Both the position numbers and the translations under genes were made by a program. Source: Dehalobacter alkaniphilus (GTDB taxonomy: Bacteria > Bacillota > Desulfitobacteriia > Desulfitobacteriales > Syntrophobotulaceae). From it: a DNA stretch of 64,000 nucleotides. The notes beneath the pieces were generated by a model that did not search any database, was not told where the DNA came from, and was given only the letters and a program-made list of their open reading frames with translations. Every line of letters begins with the position of its first letter. The stretch's first letter is position 1. Positions 43,115 to 57,916 of the stretch are shown here, in pieces. The stretch spans positions 372,001-436,000 of the forward strand of contig CP148031.1 of the NCBI GenBank assembly GCA_040500365.1, given 5' to 3'.

Positions 43115-45505
43115 TTGATAGCTTCAGATAAAGTCCTGGCAAAACTGGATTTTAGCGCAGTCAGAGAACGGCTTAGGAATCATTGCATGCTTCCCGGGGC
43201 GAAAGAATTAGCGGAAGCCCTTGTTCCGGAGTCTGAGCTGCGTACCGTTAGAGCGCTGCTCCGCGAAACGGACGAAGGGAAAATTCTCCTTAGGATTAAC
43301 CCTTTGTTTTCAGTCAGAGGAGCGCGGGAAATCCGTCCTTATCTGGAAAGATGCGACCGGGGCGGAACCTTAAATCCGGAAGAATTGCTGGAAATCAGAG
43401 ATACGTTGAAAACTGCCCGCCGCCTAAAGAATACGCTGATAGACGGCGGTCAGTCTGGAAAAGACCAGTACAGCGAATTATATACGCTCAGAGAAACGGT
43501 CGATGGGATTGTACCGCAGAAAGAGATAGAAGATGATATCTCCCGCAGTATCTCCGAGGACGGGGATATCAATGACCGGGCTTCCGAAGAGCTGGCCAGA
43601 CTGCGGAAAGCGAAAGGGATAAGTCAGCAACGGATCAAGGAAAGCCTTGACGGCATTCTAAGAAATCCGAGCTATCAAAAGATGCTTCAGGACAATGTCA
43701 TTACAAGCAGAGGGGACCGCTATGTGGTTCCGATTAAAATGGAATACAGTTCAGCTTTTCCCGGAATTGTCCATGATCAGTCAGCCAGCGGAGCGACCCT
43801 TTTTATCGAACCGATGGCAGTGGTCCAGCTCGGCAATGAACTGAGGGAGATCACCCTGAAAGAGAACAGGGAAGTTCAAAAGATTCTTCAGCAGCTCACA
43901 GCAAAAGTTACTGCCAGGATTCCGGAAATCCTGCTGTTGAATGAAGCCTTGATTAAGTTGGATTTTATTCTGGCGAAAGCCCGTCTAAGTGAAGATATGG
44001 AAGCCGGGTCACCGCTCGTAATGAATAAACAGGAGGTCAAGCTGATCGGCGCGAGACATCCTCTGCTCACCGGGCCTGTTGTACCGATATCCGTCGGACT
44101 TGGGATGGATGATCAATTTCTGATCATTACCGGCCCGAACACGGGTGGTAAGACTGTGACGCTGAAGACGATCGGCCTTATGGCGGTAATGATGCAGTCC
44201 GGGCTGCATATTCCGGCTGAAAGTGATTCCCGGCTCGGGATCTTTACCCGGATTTTTGTCGATATCGGTGACGAGCAGAGTGTTGAACAGTCTTTGAGTA
44301 CGTTCTCCGCCCATATGACCAATATTGTTGATATTACCCGGGAAGCCGACAGCCGTTCCCTGGTTCTGCTGGATGAGCTTGGAGCCGGGACGGATCCGGG
44401 AGAAGGGGCAGCCCTGGCCATGGCGATTCTTGCGGAATTATTGGAGCGCGGGAGCTGCGGGGTGGCTACGACGCACTACGGCGCGTTAAAGACCTTTGCC
44501 TACAATACACCAGGGGTTGAAAATGCTTCAGTTGAGTTTAATCCGGAAACGCTTAAGCCCACCTACCGCCTGCTGACCGGTATTCCCGGACGCAGCAATG
44601 CTTTAGCGATTGCCCAGCGGCTCGGACTTGGCAGTAGTATTTTGGAAAAAGCCCGCTCCTTTATCTCTGAACGGGATACGAAGGAGAGCGATCTCCTGGA
44701 GAACCTCGAGGATACGCAAAGAGAGATTGAACTTAAAAAACGGAGCGTGGAAGAAGAGCAGAAGAAGGCTGAACATAAAGCCGCGGAGCTTAAGAAAAAG
44801 AATCTGGAACTGGAAGAAAAATACGAAGATATTATGCGCAAAGCCAAAGAAGAGGCTGTCGACGTTGTCCGTCAGGCCAGACTCGAAGCCGAAGGTATCA
44901 TCAAAGAAATCAAGGAAGCCCAAAAGAAAGAACGACGTGAACAGGAAGCGGCTCTGGAGAAAACACGCCAGGGGCTGAAAAAACTCTCTGAAAAGGTGTA
45001 TGAAACCGAGTATACCGGAAAAAACAAATCCGGACCGAAGCCCGGGCAAGTAGAACCCGGGCAAACGGTCTATATGCCCAATCTTAGACAAAAAGGCCAG
45101 GTCTTACAAAAACCTGATAACAACAATGAAGTGTTGGTCCAGACGGGTATCTTGAAAGTCAGCGTTCCTCTGTCAGAAATAAGACTGGTCGATGAGACAA
45201 GAAAACCGGAACACTTTGCAAAAACCATTCAAGGTACTTTCGGGCTGAGCAAAGCGGTAAATCTCAGAAGTGAAATTGACCTCCGGGGAAAACTGGTCGA
45301 GGAAGGCATCCTGATGCTGGATAAGTATCTGGATGATGCTGTGATTACAGGAATCAATCAGGTCAGTGTGATTCATGGCAAAGGGACAGGCGCCCTGCGG
45401 GCAGGCATTCATCAGTTTCTGAAGAGACATCCCCATGTTGCCGCTTACCGTTTAGGTGAGTTTGGCGAAGGCGATTCCGGGGTCACGATCGTTGAATTAA
45501 AGTAA
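43115..45505 (+). CDS. mutS2: endonuclease MutS2
   Basis: 796 residues from TTG 43115, behind AGAGGGGTGC. It has the MutS clamp and ATPase core: Walker A GPNTGGKT, Walker B LVLLDELGAGTDPGEGAALA, a long coiled coil (about 510-620), a KOW-like link, and a C-terminal Smr nuclease domain (IDLRGKLVEEG, HGKGTGALRAGI). It lacks the mismatch-recognition domain of MutS. MutS2 splits collided ribosomes and suppresses recombination in relatives. It forms an operon with the U32 gene. Confidence 0.95.
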   Translation: MIASDKVLAKLDFSAVRERLRNHCMLPGAKELAEALVPESELRTVRALLRETDEGKILLRINPLFSVRGAREIRPYLERCDRGGTLNPEELLEIRDTLKTARRLKNTLIDGGQSGKDQYSELYTLRETVDGIVPQKEIEDDISRSISEDGDINDRASEELARLRKAKGISQQRIKESLDGILRNPSYQKMLQDNVITSRGDRYVVPIKMEYSSAFPGIVHDQSASGATLFIEPMAVVQLGNELREITLKENREVQKILQQLTAKVTARIPEILLLNEALIKLDFILAKARLSEDMEAGSPLVMNKQEVKLIGARHPLLTGPVVPISVGLGMDDQFLIITGPNTGGKTVTLKTIGLMAVMMQSGLHIPAESDSRLGIFTRIFVDIGDEQSVEQSLSTFSAHMTNIVDITREADSRSLVLLDELGAGTDPGEGAALAMAILAELLERGSCGVATTHYGALKTFAYNTPGVENASVEFNPETLKPTYRLLTGIPGRSNALAIAQRLGLGSSILEKARSFISERDTKESDLLENLEDTQREIELKKRSVEEEQKKAEHKAAELKKKNLELEEKYEDIMRKAKEEAVDVVRQARLEAEGIIKEIKEAQKKERREQEAALEKTRQGLKKLSEKVYETEYTGKNKSGPKPGQVEPGQTVYMPNLRQKGQVLQKPDNNNEVLVQTGILKVSVPLSEIRLVDETRKPEHFAKTIQGTFGLSKAVNLRSEIDLRGKLVEEGILMLDKYLDDAVITGINQVSVIHGKGTGALRAGIHQFLKRHPHVAAYRLGEFGEGDSGVTIVELK

Positions 45506-45579
45506 CCCAAACTAGTACATTGATCTTTAAACAAGTTGAGAATTAAATAAGTTGAGAACGGTATACTAGCCACAAAAAA

Positions 45580-45622
45580 ACACTGCCGAGGTTATCTAAA
45601 CCATCGGCAGTGTTTTTTTGAA
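45580..45622. terminator. bidirectional terminator between mutS2 and the PBP gene
   Basis: ACACTGCCGA and TCGGCAGTGT form a 10-bp perfect stem plus CC/GG, with A-run before and T-run after, so it serves both convergent genes. Confidence 0.85.
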
Positions 45623-45629
45623 AGGATTA

Positions 45630-48281
45630 TTAATTACTGATTTCCAACGTCACGGGATTTGACGGAGGACCCTCTGTAAAAGAGTCATTGTCCATCAGAA
45701 CACCCCAGAAGGTGTAGGTTCCGGAGACTGCTCCGGCACCGAAAAGATTTAAACGGTATTGAATCGTCCTCTTGTTTCCGTCTTCCGGCACATACGTTTC
45801 AAGATAGGATTGTCCCGGTTTCTTGATATACAGCTTAACAGTATATTTTTTAGTGTTATAGTTGGAAACCGGAAGCTGAACAACAGTGCTCGATCCGTCA
45901 TAATACGGAGAAGACAAAGACAATTGAGGAATACTTGAATCTCCTACCGGTGGAGTCTCACCGCTGGTAGAGCTGCCACTTTCATTCACGTATTTGTCCG
46001 GAGCCTTATAGGGGGCTTCGTCCGACGGCCAGGTCACATCTTTAGGCCGGTCCAGAACGTTCAGGCAAATCCTCGATACGGCATTCATGCTGCCTACGGG
46101 GGCTAAAAGGTTGGGGTTATTAGCATCGACCATCACTTGGACCCAAACATCACTGACTTTTGTCGGAACACTGTCTGCCGCACATATTTCTGATTTAACA
46201 AATTCCGAAGGAGTCAGACTGCTTGGCAGAAGACCTGATTTGGAATCGAATTTTACGGTCGTAAGCCCTTCGGGACGGCTGATACTCGACTGAACTGCCA
46301 GTCCTTCGTGGGCAACCGTCATGACCTGTTTCCAGATGCTGGCCGGGTAGCTGCCGCCATATACCTTATACAGGTAATGGCTTGTATCTGTCTGATCATA
46401 CCCCATCCAGACAACCCCCGCGTATTTTGGGCTATAGCCGGCAAACCAGGCATCGGGATTACCGGACCTATTGCCAAATTTAGCAGGATCCAGGGATGTT
46501 GTACCCGTCTTACCGCAGATATACCAATTGCCAATCCGGGCCTTTGTGCCTGTTCCGTAGGTTACAACGCTCCTTAGGAGATCATTCATCAAATAGGCAG
46601 TGGTTTCTTTCATCACTCTTTTCTCGGAAGGCGTGTTTTCGACCAGTGTTTTACCATCGGGGCCTAAAACTTTAATAACACTGTAAGGTTCAGCTTTGAC
46701 ACCGTTATTGGCAAATGTTCCGTAAGCTGAAGCCATCTGCAGGGTGGAAATATCAAATGTCCCGAGGGCCATACTTAATACTTTGTCATTGTTGGTTAGG
46801 GAAAGCCCCAGATTATTCTTGGCGAACTGCCAGCCATTTTCAACCCCGAGAGAGCTTAAGAGTTTTACGGCGTAAACGTTTACAGAGTCCTCAACAGCTT
46901 CGCGCATCGTGATCAAACCCCGCCAGCCGGAAGTAATGGTGTCATAATCCGTCGGGGCCCAGACAGTGCCGTCACCGTTATTAAATTTAACGGGCATATC
47001 ATCGAATACTGTTCCGGGATAATAACCGCCGTGTTCAAGTGCCGGCGCATAGACAACCAGTGGCTTGGCAGTCGATCCAGGCTGTCTTTTGGACTGGTAA
47101 GCGCGGTTCAAACCCATCGGAGTGTATTCCCGGCCACCTACCATGGCTGCAATCGCCCCGCTATCGGGCTCCAGTACAGTCATCGCACCTTGAACGGAAG
47201 TCCCGTCCTTACTGTTAGCAGGGAAATTCTTGGAGTCTGCAAAAGCTTCCTCGGCTTTGGTCTGGATTTTTGAATTTACAGTCGTATAAATCTTTAAACC
47301 ACCGCTATAGATCTGTTCAGGTGTAAAGCCATATTTAGCCTGAAGCTCCGAAATTACATAGTCAACAAAATAAGGGTGTTGTTTGTTGCGCGTTGCAATT
47401 TCGGGCATTTGGACATTCTTTTGTTTGGATTTAACCTGGTCAACAAACGTGAAAGGTGTATCGACATACTTGTCATAATCAGCCTGTGTAATAATGCCAT
47501 TGTCTCTCATCACACCCAGGACGATCGTTCGTCTTGCTTTGGCTTTTTCCGGATAAAAGTATGGGTCATAACCGCTTGGAGCTTGAGGGAGGCCGGCCAG
47601 CATGGCGATTTCAGCCGGATTCAGATCCTTAAGTTCTTTGTTAAAATAAGTCAAAGAAGCGGTCCGGATTCCAAAAGACGATTCCCCTAAGTAAATCCGA
47701 TTCAAGTAAAAGGTCAGAATTTCGTTCTTGGTGTAGACATGCTCAATCTGAAGAGCTAGAACGGCTTCCTGGATCTTGCGCGAAAGCTTCTGCGCCGTCG
47801 GATCTTCTATAAAAGCGTTTTTTGCGAGCTGAATCGTGATGGTGCTGCCGCCTTCGACGACTTCGCCGGCTTTCAAATTATTAAAAGCCGATTTGATAAT
47901 CCGGATCGGGTCTGCCCCAAAATGTTTATAAAACCGTTTATCTTCCACCGCGATAAACGTTTCTTTCACAGTGTCCGGAATGTCTTCATAGTCGACCAGC
48001 AGTCTGTTTTCGGAGGAGTGAAGCTGGGCAATCGAATTCTGTTCATTGTCATAGACCACAGAGGATTGTTTCTGACCTGTCAGCAGCTCAACGTCTAATT
48101 TGGGGGTTTTTGCAACAGCAACAATTAAGTAAATACCTAAAATCACAATAAGTAGAATGATGATAAGAAGAGGAATTCTGAAGTAGGGTGTATTAAAAAA
48201 CTTTTTTTTCTTTTTGACAGGGTGAACCCGCCTGTTTTTCTGATCTGCATTACGGTTATGATAATCATTGTTATTAGCCAT
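45630..48281 (-). CDS. class A penicillin-binding protein (PBP1A type)
   Basis: 883 residues from the ATG at 48281, behind AGGAGG; the longer frame to 48335 is unlikely. One membrane helix (about 32-55) follows a basic tail. Then the GT51 transglycosylase (EDKRFYKHFGADPIRI, GGSTITIQLAKN) and the transpeptidase with SxxK (PGSTAKPL), SVN (EDSVN) and KTGTT. A Ser/Gly-rich link and a C-terminal Ig-like domain finish it. It polymerises and cross-links peptidoglycan outside the cell membrane. Convergent with mutS2. Confidence 0.94.
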   Translation of the reverse strand: MANNNDYHNRNADQKNRRVHPVKKKKKFFNTPYFRIPLLIIILLIVILGIYLIVAVAKTPKLDVELLTGQKQSSVVYDNEQNSIAQLHSSENRLLVDYEDIPDTVKETFIAVEDKRFYKHFGADPIRIIKSAFNNLKAGEVVEGGSTITIQLAKNAFIEDPTAQKLSRKIQEAVLALQIEHVYTKNEILTFYLNRIYLGESSFGIRTASLTYFNKELKDLNPAEIAMLAGLPQAPSGYDPYFYPEKAKARRTIVLGVMRDNGIITQADYDKYVDTPFTFVDQVKSKQKNVQMPEIATRNKQHPYFVDYVISELQAKYGFTPEQIYSGGLKIYTTVNSKIQTKAEEAFADSKNFPANSKDGTSVQGAMTVLEPDSGAIAAMVGGREYTPMGLNRAYQSKRQPGSTAKPLVVYAPALEHGGYYPGTVFDDMPVKFNNGDGTVWAPTDYDTITSGWRGLITMREAVEDSVNVYAVKLLSSLGVENGWQFAKNNLGLSLTNNDKVLSMALGTFDISTLQMASAYGTFANNGVKAEPYSVIKVLGPDGKTLVENTPSEKRVMKETTAYLMNDLLRSVVTYGTGTKARIGNWYICGKTGTTSLDPAKFGNRSGNPDAWFAGYSPKYAGVVWMGYDQTDTSHYLYKVYGGSYPASIWKQVMTVAHEGLAVQSSISRPEGLTTVKFDSKSGLLPSSLTPSEFVKSEICAADSVPTKVSDVWVQVMVDANNPNLLAPVGSMNAVSRICLNVLDRPKDVTWPSDEAPYKAPDKYVNESGSSTSGETPPVGDSSIPQLSLSSPYYDGSSTVVQLPVSNYNTKKYTVKLYIKKPGQSYLETYVPEDGNKRTIQYRLNLFGAGAVSGTYTFWGVLMDNDSFTEGPPSNPVTLEISN

Positions 48282-48574
48282 TTTTTGCCTCCTAGATAAA
48301 GACTTATTAATATGTATATAGATTAATAAGCTCAAAACATTATATCATATTTTGAAGGCTGTAAAAACAGTATCAATTTGGTAAGAGGTTGATATAAAAT
48401 TTATATTTCTTTATAATAAAAGATGCTCAAGCGCAAAGAGCTTTATATAGTACCGTGTCAGCCCCCAATTTTATAGATCGTGGCGGGGTATTCAATGAAT
48501 TGATTAATTGATTTTATTTTTAAAGGAAGAAAAGATACTTGAGGTATATCCAAGAATGGAAGGAATGTTTTGAA
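48282..48574. other. divergent intergenic region, PBP / tyrS
   Basis: Nearly 300 bp between two divergent genes. It is AT-rich, with no T-box motif ahead of tyrS although many Firmicutes have one there. I see possible promoter hexamers but none that I would assign. Confidence 0.4.
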
Positions 48575-49810
48575 TTGATCGATTTAGACAAAGAAGTACA
48601 AAGACAAATGGAGATATTGAGAACAGGTGCTGCTGAGATTGTACCTGAGGATGAATTGAAGGAAAAAATAAAGAATTCCCTTTTGTCAAATAAACCGCTG
48701 ACGGTTAAGCTTGGACTTGATCCGACGGCTCCAGATATTCATTTGGGACATACCGTTCCTTTGCAGAAAATGAGACAGTTTCAGGATCTGGGGCATCAGG
48801 CAGTGATCATCATCGGAGATTTTACGGGCAGGATAGGTGATCCTACGGGAAAATCCGAAACTAGAAAGGCATTGACCGAAGAAGAAGTGCTTCGGAATGC
48901 GGAAACCTATAAAGAACAGATATTTAAAATTCTCGATCCCGCTAAAACAAGGATTGAGTTTAATGCCACCTGGCTTTCAAAGCTCAGTTTTGAAGAGGTC
49001 ATTAAGTTAGCTTCCAATTGTACGGTTGCCAGAATGCTGGAAAGAGATGATTTTGCCAAGAGATATCAGGAGGAACGGCCGATCAGCATTCATGAATTCT
49101 TTTACCCGTTGATGCAGGGCTATGACTCGGTAGCGCTGCAAAGCGACGTCGAACTAGGAGGGACAGACCAGAAGTTTAATTTACTCATGGGCCGTACGCT
49201 GCAAAAAGATTATGGGCAATTACCGCAGGTTGCTTTAACAACGCCAATACTTGAGGGGCTTGACGGCGTTCATAAAATGAGTAAAAGTCTTGGTAATTAC
49301 ATCGGAGTCTATGAAAGCCCCAGAGAAATGTTTGGAAAAACGATGTCTTTGCCGGACGAATTGATGATTCGCTATTTCGAATTGGTCACAAAAGTGCCTG
49401 TTGACGAAATTCGCTGTCTGGAAAAGGGCCTTGCTGACGGCAGCGTTCATCCGCGTGACTTAAAAATGCGTCTGGGATGGGAGATTGTCCGAATTTATCA
49501 TGGAGATGCCGAAGCCGATCAGGCAAAAGACGAATTTATTAAAATGTTTCAGAAAAAAGAAGCACCAGATGAGATGCCTGAATTTAGCCTTGCGGAACTT
49601 GGGGCATCGAAGGACGGCACGATCGAACTGGTTACGCTGATGGTCAACGCAGCACTTGCCCCGAGCAGGGGAGAAGCCAGAAGACTGGTTGAACAGGGCG
49701 GAGTGAAGCTTAACGATGAAAAGCTCTCAGATTCGCAGGCTGCCATTCGTCTTTCGGCCGGTGATATCTTGAAGGTCGGCAAGAGAAAATTTATTCGAAT
49801 TAGATCGTAG
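48575..49810 (+). CDS. tyrS: tyrosine--tRNA ligase
   Basis: 411 residues if TTG 48575 is the start (about eight bases after AAGGAA); the frame is open to an upstream TTG at 48539 giving 423. Class I core: HLGH version of HIGH in PTAPDIHLGHTVPLQKM, then KMSKSLGNYIGV as the KMSKS loop, and a C-terminal S4 RNA-binding domain (PSRGEARRLVEQGGVKLN). Sequence style is that of the TyrZ group, not the Bacillus TyrS group. Lies ahead of the rRNA operon. Confidence 0.95.
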   Translation: MIDLDKEVQRQMEILRTGAAEIVPEDELKEKIKNSLLSNKPLTVKLGLDPTAPDIHLGHTVPLQKMRQFQDLGHQAVIIIGDFTGRIGDPTGKSETRKALTEEEVLRNAETYKEQIFKILDPAKTRIEFNATWLSKLSFEEVIKLASNCTVARMLERDDFAKRYQEERPISIHEFFYPLMQGYDSVALQSDVELGGTDQKFNLLMGRTLQKDYGQLPQVALTTPILEGLDGVHKMSKSLGNYIGVYESPREMFGKTMSLPDELMIRYFELVTKVPVDEIRCLEKGLADGSVHPRDLKMRLGWEIVRIYHGDAEADQAKDEFIKMFQKKEAPDEMPEFSLAELGASKDGTIELVTLMVNAALAPSRGEARRLVEQGGVKLNDEKLSDSQAAIRLSAGDILKVGKRKFIRIRS

Positions 49811-50220
49811 GATCGTATTAATTAAAAACGATTATTTTTTTAGAGACAAAGAACGCTCATTAATTCATCTTCATATAATAAAATCATCAGCAACAGAAAC
49901 AGTATTTTTTGGACATCATAATTAATAGCGCTGATGATTTATTATTAAAATAATAAAACCGATGGACAGAAATAGTTTTGAACTGGCCGAATAGCTGCAA
50001 AGAACACTTCTGCATAATGTATAACAAAATATCGAATTCCTTGTGATTTGCTGTTGACAGTGTCAAAACAGCGTGATATTATAATAAAGCGTCTCGGGGC
50101 GGGAACGCCTGAAAGAAGCGCAAAGGTCATTGAAAACTGAACAACAAGAATGAATTAAAAGCTAGACTCGTCAATGAATTTTGGTAAACAAACGAGCTGA
50201 ATCAAGCTCCGTAAATAAGT
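49811..50220. other. rRNA operon leader region
   Basis: 410 bp without genes. It contains the promoter at 50054 and, after it, the pre-16S leader with GAAAACTGAACAAC, resembling antitermination boxes of rRNA leaders. Confidence 0.5.
50054..50082 (+). promoter_or_regulatory. strong sigma-A promoter of the rRNA operon
   Basis: TTGACA at 50054-50059, a 17-bp spacer and TATTAT at 50077-50082 (TATAAT overlaps three bases later). About 140 bp before the mature 16S start. Confidence 0.75.
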
Positions 50221-51885
<1,665 letters not shown>

Positions 51886-52025
51886 GGGAGAACCGATTGA
51901 AGCTAGACTTCAATCTACTCCAAGGTCGGTACTTAGAGTAAAGCAGTGCAAACTGGACTGACTCTCAAGTAAGGTGAGTTTAGCAATTTATTTCTTGTTG
52001 TTTAGTTTTGAGTGACCAAATGTGA

Positions 52026-52102
<77 letters not shown>

Positions 52103-52163
52103 TCTATTTAATAGTTTAGATTTAGATCTGAATGAATGAGTATAGATGGTTTATATGTTAGTT

Positions 52164-52239
52164 GGGGGTATAGCTCAGCTGGGAGAGCACCTGCCTTGCA
52201 AGCAGGGGGTCAGCGGTTCGATCCCGCTTACCTCCACCA
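52164..52239 (+). tRNA. tRNA-Ala (TGC anticodon)
   Basis: 76 nt with CCA encoded. Anticodon loop CTTGCAA, T-arm GGTTCGATCCC, acceptor GGGGGTA. Second spacer tRNA. Confidence 0.97.
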
Positions 52240-52374
52240 ATATTACACAGATGGAACTCAGTACTATTTCCAGTGATGGAAAAAATGAAGGATTGTAAAG
52301 TTGAAACAGAAATGTTAAGATGACGATCCTGCTGCAGAAATGTGGTCAATCAAATCGGAAGTTAAAATGCTAAA

Positions 52375-52448
52375 GCCATCCGTGGCGCATTTTGACTTAG
52401 CGCCATTCATGGCGCGTCGTTCTTTGTCGCATCTTGCCATCCAAGGCA
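52375..52448. repeat. cluster of GCC-ATCC-GGC palindromes in the rRNA spacer
   Basis: Three short palindromes: GCCATCCGTGGC (52375), GCGCCATTCATGGCGC (52400) and TGCCATCCAAGGCA (52435). Same family as those in the cassette array. The spacer from 52240 to 52660 has no gene. Confidence 0.55.
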
Positions 52449-52550
52449 TCGCGACAGTCGAACATCCTTGTTCTTTGAAAACTGCACAACGAAAGAAGCA
52501 GAATGCGAAATGCGAAAGTAAAGACAACGAAAAGACGTTCAAATTCTAAA

Positions 52551-52575
52551 GCCATCCGTGGCGAATTTGAACTTA
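52551..52575 (+). promoter_or_regulatory. pre-23S processing stem, 5' arm
   Basis: GCCATCCGTGGCGAATTTGA and the following ACTTA are complementary, except for one bulged base, to 55808-55831 after the 23S. This closes the 23S in a stem of the kind cut by RNase III. Confidence 0.7.
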
Positions 52576-52660
52576 GGAGCATCGATGCTCCGTCAGGTAA
52601 AATTACTAAGCGCATAGGAGACATTCAAATCATCTATAACAAGTCGAGGAAGAACCAGAA

Positions 52661-55728
<3,068 letters not shown>

Positions 55729-55807
55729 AGATTCCTAGATTGATGATTGAATGCATGAAGCTGATTTGTTGTGCGGTTTTGAGAGAACGACGCACCAAGG
55801 ATGGTGC

Positions 55808-55831
55808 TAAGTTCAAATTCGCCAGGATGGC
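55808..55831 (+). promoter_or_regulatory. pre-23S processing stem, 3' arm
   Basis: TAAGTTCAAATTCGCCAGGA and the following TGGC pair with 52551-52575 (one base bulged). Confidence 0.7.
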
Positions 55832-55883
55832 GATAGAATTTGAACTTCCTATCGCGAAGCGTTGTCACTCAACAACTACATAA

Positions 55884-55988
<105 letters not shown>

Positions 55989-55994
55989 AATTAA

Positions 55995-56024
55995 GAACAG
56001 AGCATCTAATTGGTGCTCTGTTTC
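55995..56024 (+). terminator. terminator after the 5S gene
   Basis: AACAGAGCA and TGCTCTGTT stem with a T-rich tail. It precedes a degraded 5S copy. Confidence 0.75.
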
Positions 56025-56048
56025 TTATGTACAAATGGTGTTCAATTA

Positions 56049-56110
56049 GGAAGTTTGAGTGTCCTCCTGGGCTGAAAATACTGCAAGGGAAGATAAGACG
56101 TTGCCAGGTA
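56049..56110 (+). pseudogene. truncated second 5S rRNA copy (3' half)
   Basis: GGAAGTTTGAG, CCTCCTGGG, ATACTGCAAGGGA and GACGTTGCCAGGTA match the 3' half of the intact 5S with several changes. No 5' half is present. A still weaker fragment may lie at about 56171-56204 (GGTAAGGGAACAGCGCAGGTAA). Confidence 0.65.
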
Positions 56111-56205
56111 AACGAGATATATTACATCCAATGATGTAGTCTCTTCATATATGGATGGCTTAGTGCCGTGGTGCTAAGGATGGTAAGGGAACAGCGCAGG
56201 TAACT

Positions 56206-56240
56206 AAAGGGGTACATGTAAACAATGTACCCCTTTGCTT
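56206..56240 (+). terminator. strong terminator downstream of the 5S fragments
   Basis: AAAGGGGTACATGT and ACAATGTACCCCTTT form a long stem with a six-base loop, ending with GCTTT. Probably the final end of the rRNA transcript. Confidence 0.7.
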
Positions 56241-56304
56241 TCCATGAATAATTCAGTATACTATAGGGTAAATTGATTGAGAAATAGCAGTAAATGGAGA
56301 GTAA

Positions 56305-57054
56305 ATGATGGATACACTTCGGACTAAAGAAAATCAGCCCGGGCATAATGGTGAAGACGATAACTATCTATTTTTTTCCAGCCTGGAGCTCATTGACTAT
56401 TTTGTTAATAACTTAGCAGATAAAGATATCAGAACTCAAACGAAAAGAATACTTGAAATGGCCAGAGTTCTTATGAGAAAAAAAGATTTTAAGCTGGAAG
56501 ATATTTATTCAGTACTCATTATGGTTAGAAATATCGGACTTGGTTCCCAGATTGATGAAGTCTTTTCTTTATATTTTAAAGAAGGAAATTACCCTATCCG
56601 GGTTTTTATTCAAATTGCAGATTTAGAAAGCACAGCCGATGTTGAACTGGAATTTTCAGCCTACCGAGGTCAAAAAAAATATATCAATAACGGAAAGCTT
56701 TTTCTGTCTGAAGGGCCTTTCTCACAAGGGGTTATCATAGAAAATTATTATCACGGTTCTGCTATACAGCCCTTTTCTCCACTTGACCAAAGGCTTATTG
56801 ATGGTGACTTCAAGCAGGCTGTCAGGCAGTGCTTGGAGAACCTGAAGAATACGCTGGAGTCGGCAGGGAGCAGTTTAAATCGGGTTTATTCTTTTATGGT
56901 TTATTTAAAAGATTTGAATGCACTTCCCGAGGTTGAAGAGATCGTCGGACAGTATATCTCTAATCAGGGTGAAATACTCCAAGACGCAATAAAGATTGAG
57001 CAGTTTAAGGGCAATCATAATATCGAAATTGCTTGTTCTGCTTATTTGTGCTAA
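56305..57054 (+). CDS. RidA-like protein with two YjgF/UK114 domains
   Basis: 249 residues. The second half reads LFLSEGPFSQGVIIENYYHG, LENLKNTLESAGSSLNRVYSFMVYLKDL and ends with HNIEIACSAYLC, a clear RidA pattern. The first half repeats the fold (LEDIYSVLIMVRNIG, YPIRVFIQIADL). The catalytic Arg of RidA imine deaminases appears as PIRVFIQIA in the first domain, whereas the second has KIEQFKG. Function likely imine handling or ligand binding. Starts behind GGAGAG. Confidence 0.7.
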   Translation: MMDTLRTKENQPGHNGEDDNYLFFSSLELIDYFVNNLADKDIRTQTKRILEMARVLMRKKDFKLEDIYSVLIMVRNIGLGSQIDEVFSLYFKEGNYPIRVFIQIADLESTADVELEFSAYRGQKKYINNGKLFLSEGPFSQGVIIENYYHGSAIQPFSPLDQRLIDGDFKQAVRQCLENLKNTLESAGSSLNRVYSFMVYLKDLNALPEVEEIVGQYISNQGEILQDAIKIEQFKGNHNIEIACSAYLC

Positions 57055-57253
57055 TCATAGTGGGATTTATTACATATTTTTGATAGAATTCTAAGACAAT
57101 TTTAAGAGCAGGCTGCTAATCTGATTATCAAGATTTAATATTAGTTGTTTCTTGTTCTTTTGTCATGGTTATATTACTATATTAAAGGCAAGGAAATGAT
57201 TCGAAAATCTAACGTGTTTATTTAAAATGCTTGTTTGAATGAAGGAGAATTTG

Positions 57254-57892
57254 ATGGAATTTATTACGAGTTTGATTGATATTGTCTTACATATTGACAA
57301 ATACCTGGATATGTTGGTCCAAACGTACGGTGTCTGGGCGTATCTGATTATCTTTTTAATCATTTTTTGTGAAACCGGACTTGTTGTAACACCGTTTCTG
57401 CCGGGGGATTCTTTGCTTTTTGTCATCGGGGCTCTGGGAGCAACAGGGGCGATGGATATTAAATTTGCTTTTATCTTACTGCTTATTGCGGCAATCGCAG
57501 GAAATACGCAGAATTATTTTATTGGAAGATTTTTTGGACAGAAAGCCTTCAATTGGAAAGACAACAGACTCTTTAAAAAGAAATATCTCATTCAAACTCA
57601 TGGTTTTTATGAAAAACATGGCGGGAAAACGATTTTTATTTCACGGTTTTTACCAATTATCCGGACATTTGCACCATTTGTCGGAGGGATCAGCAACATG
57701 AGGCTGTGGAAGTTCATGCTCTACAATATATGTGGGGCTTTGGCCTGGATTTCACTTTTTATGATGGGCGGATATTATTTTGGGAACATTCCGACAGTCG
57801 AACAGAACTTTTCATTAATCATTTTTGCGATTATTTTCATCACTGTTTTACCAAGTGTCATTTTTGCTCTTCGCCAAAAGTTTTCGTCGTAA
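57254..57892 (+). CDS. DedA family membrane protein
   Basis: 212 residues from the ATG at 57254 behind AAGGAG. DedA (SNARE-associated) pattern: FCETGLVVTPFLPGDSLLFVIGALGATG near the start, then HGGKTIFISRFLPIIRTFAPFVGGISNMR, with the essential arginine-containing loop, and about four or five membrane segments. DedA proteins flip phospholipids or undecaprenyl phosphate. The DUF1232 gene follows after 24 bp, perhaps in the same transcript. Confidence 0.9.
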   Translation: MEFITSLIDIVLHIDKYLDMLVQTYGVWAYLIIFLIIFCETGLVVTPFLPGDSLLFVIGALGATGAMDIKFAFILLLIAAIAGNTQNYFIGRFFGQKAFNWKDNRLFKKKYLIQTHGFYEKHGGKTIFISRFLPIIRTFAPFVGGISNMRLWKFMLYNICGALAWISLFMMGGYYFGNIPTVEQNFSLIIFAIIFITVLPSVIFALRQKFSS

Positions 57893-57916
57893 AGGTGCAT
57901 TCAGGAGGATAGAAAA

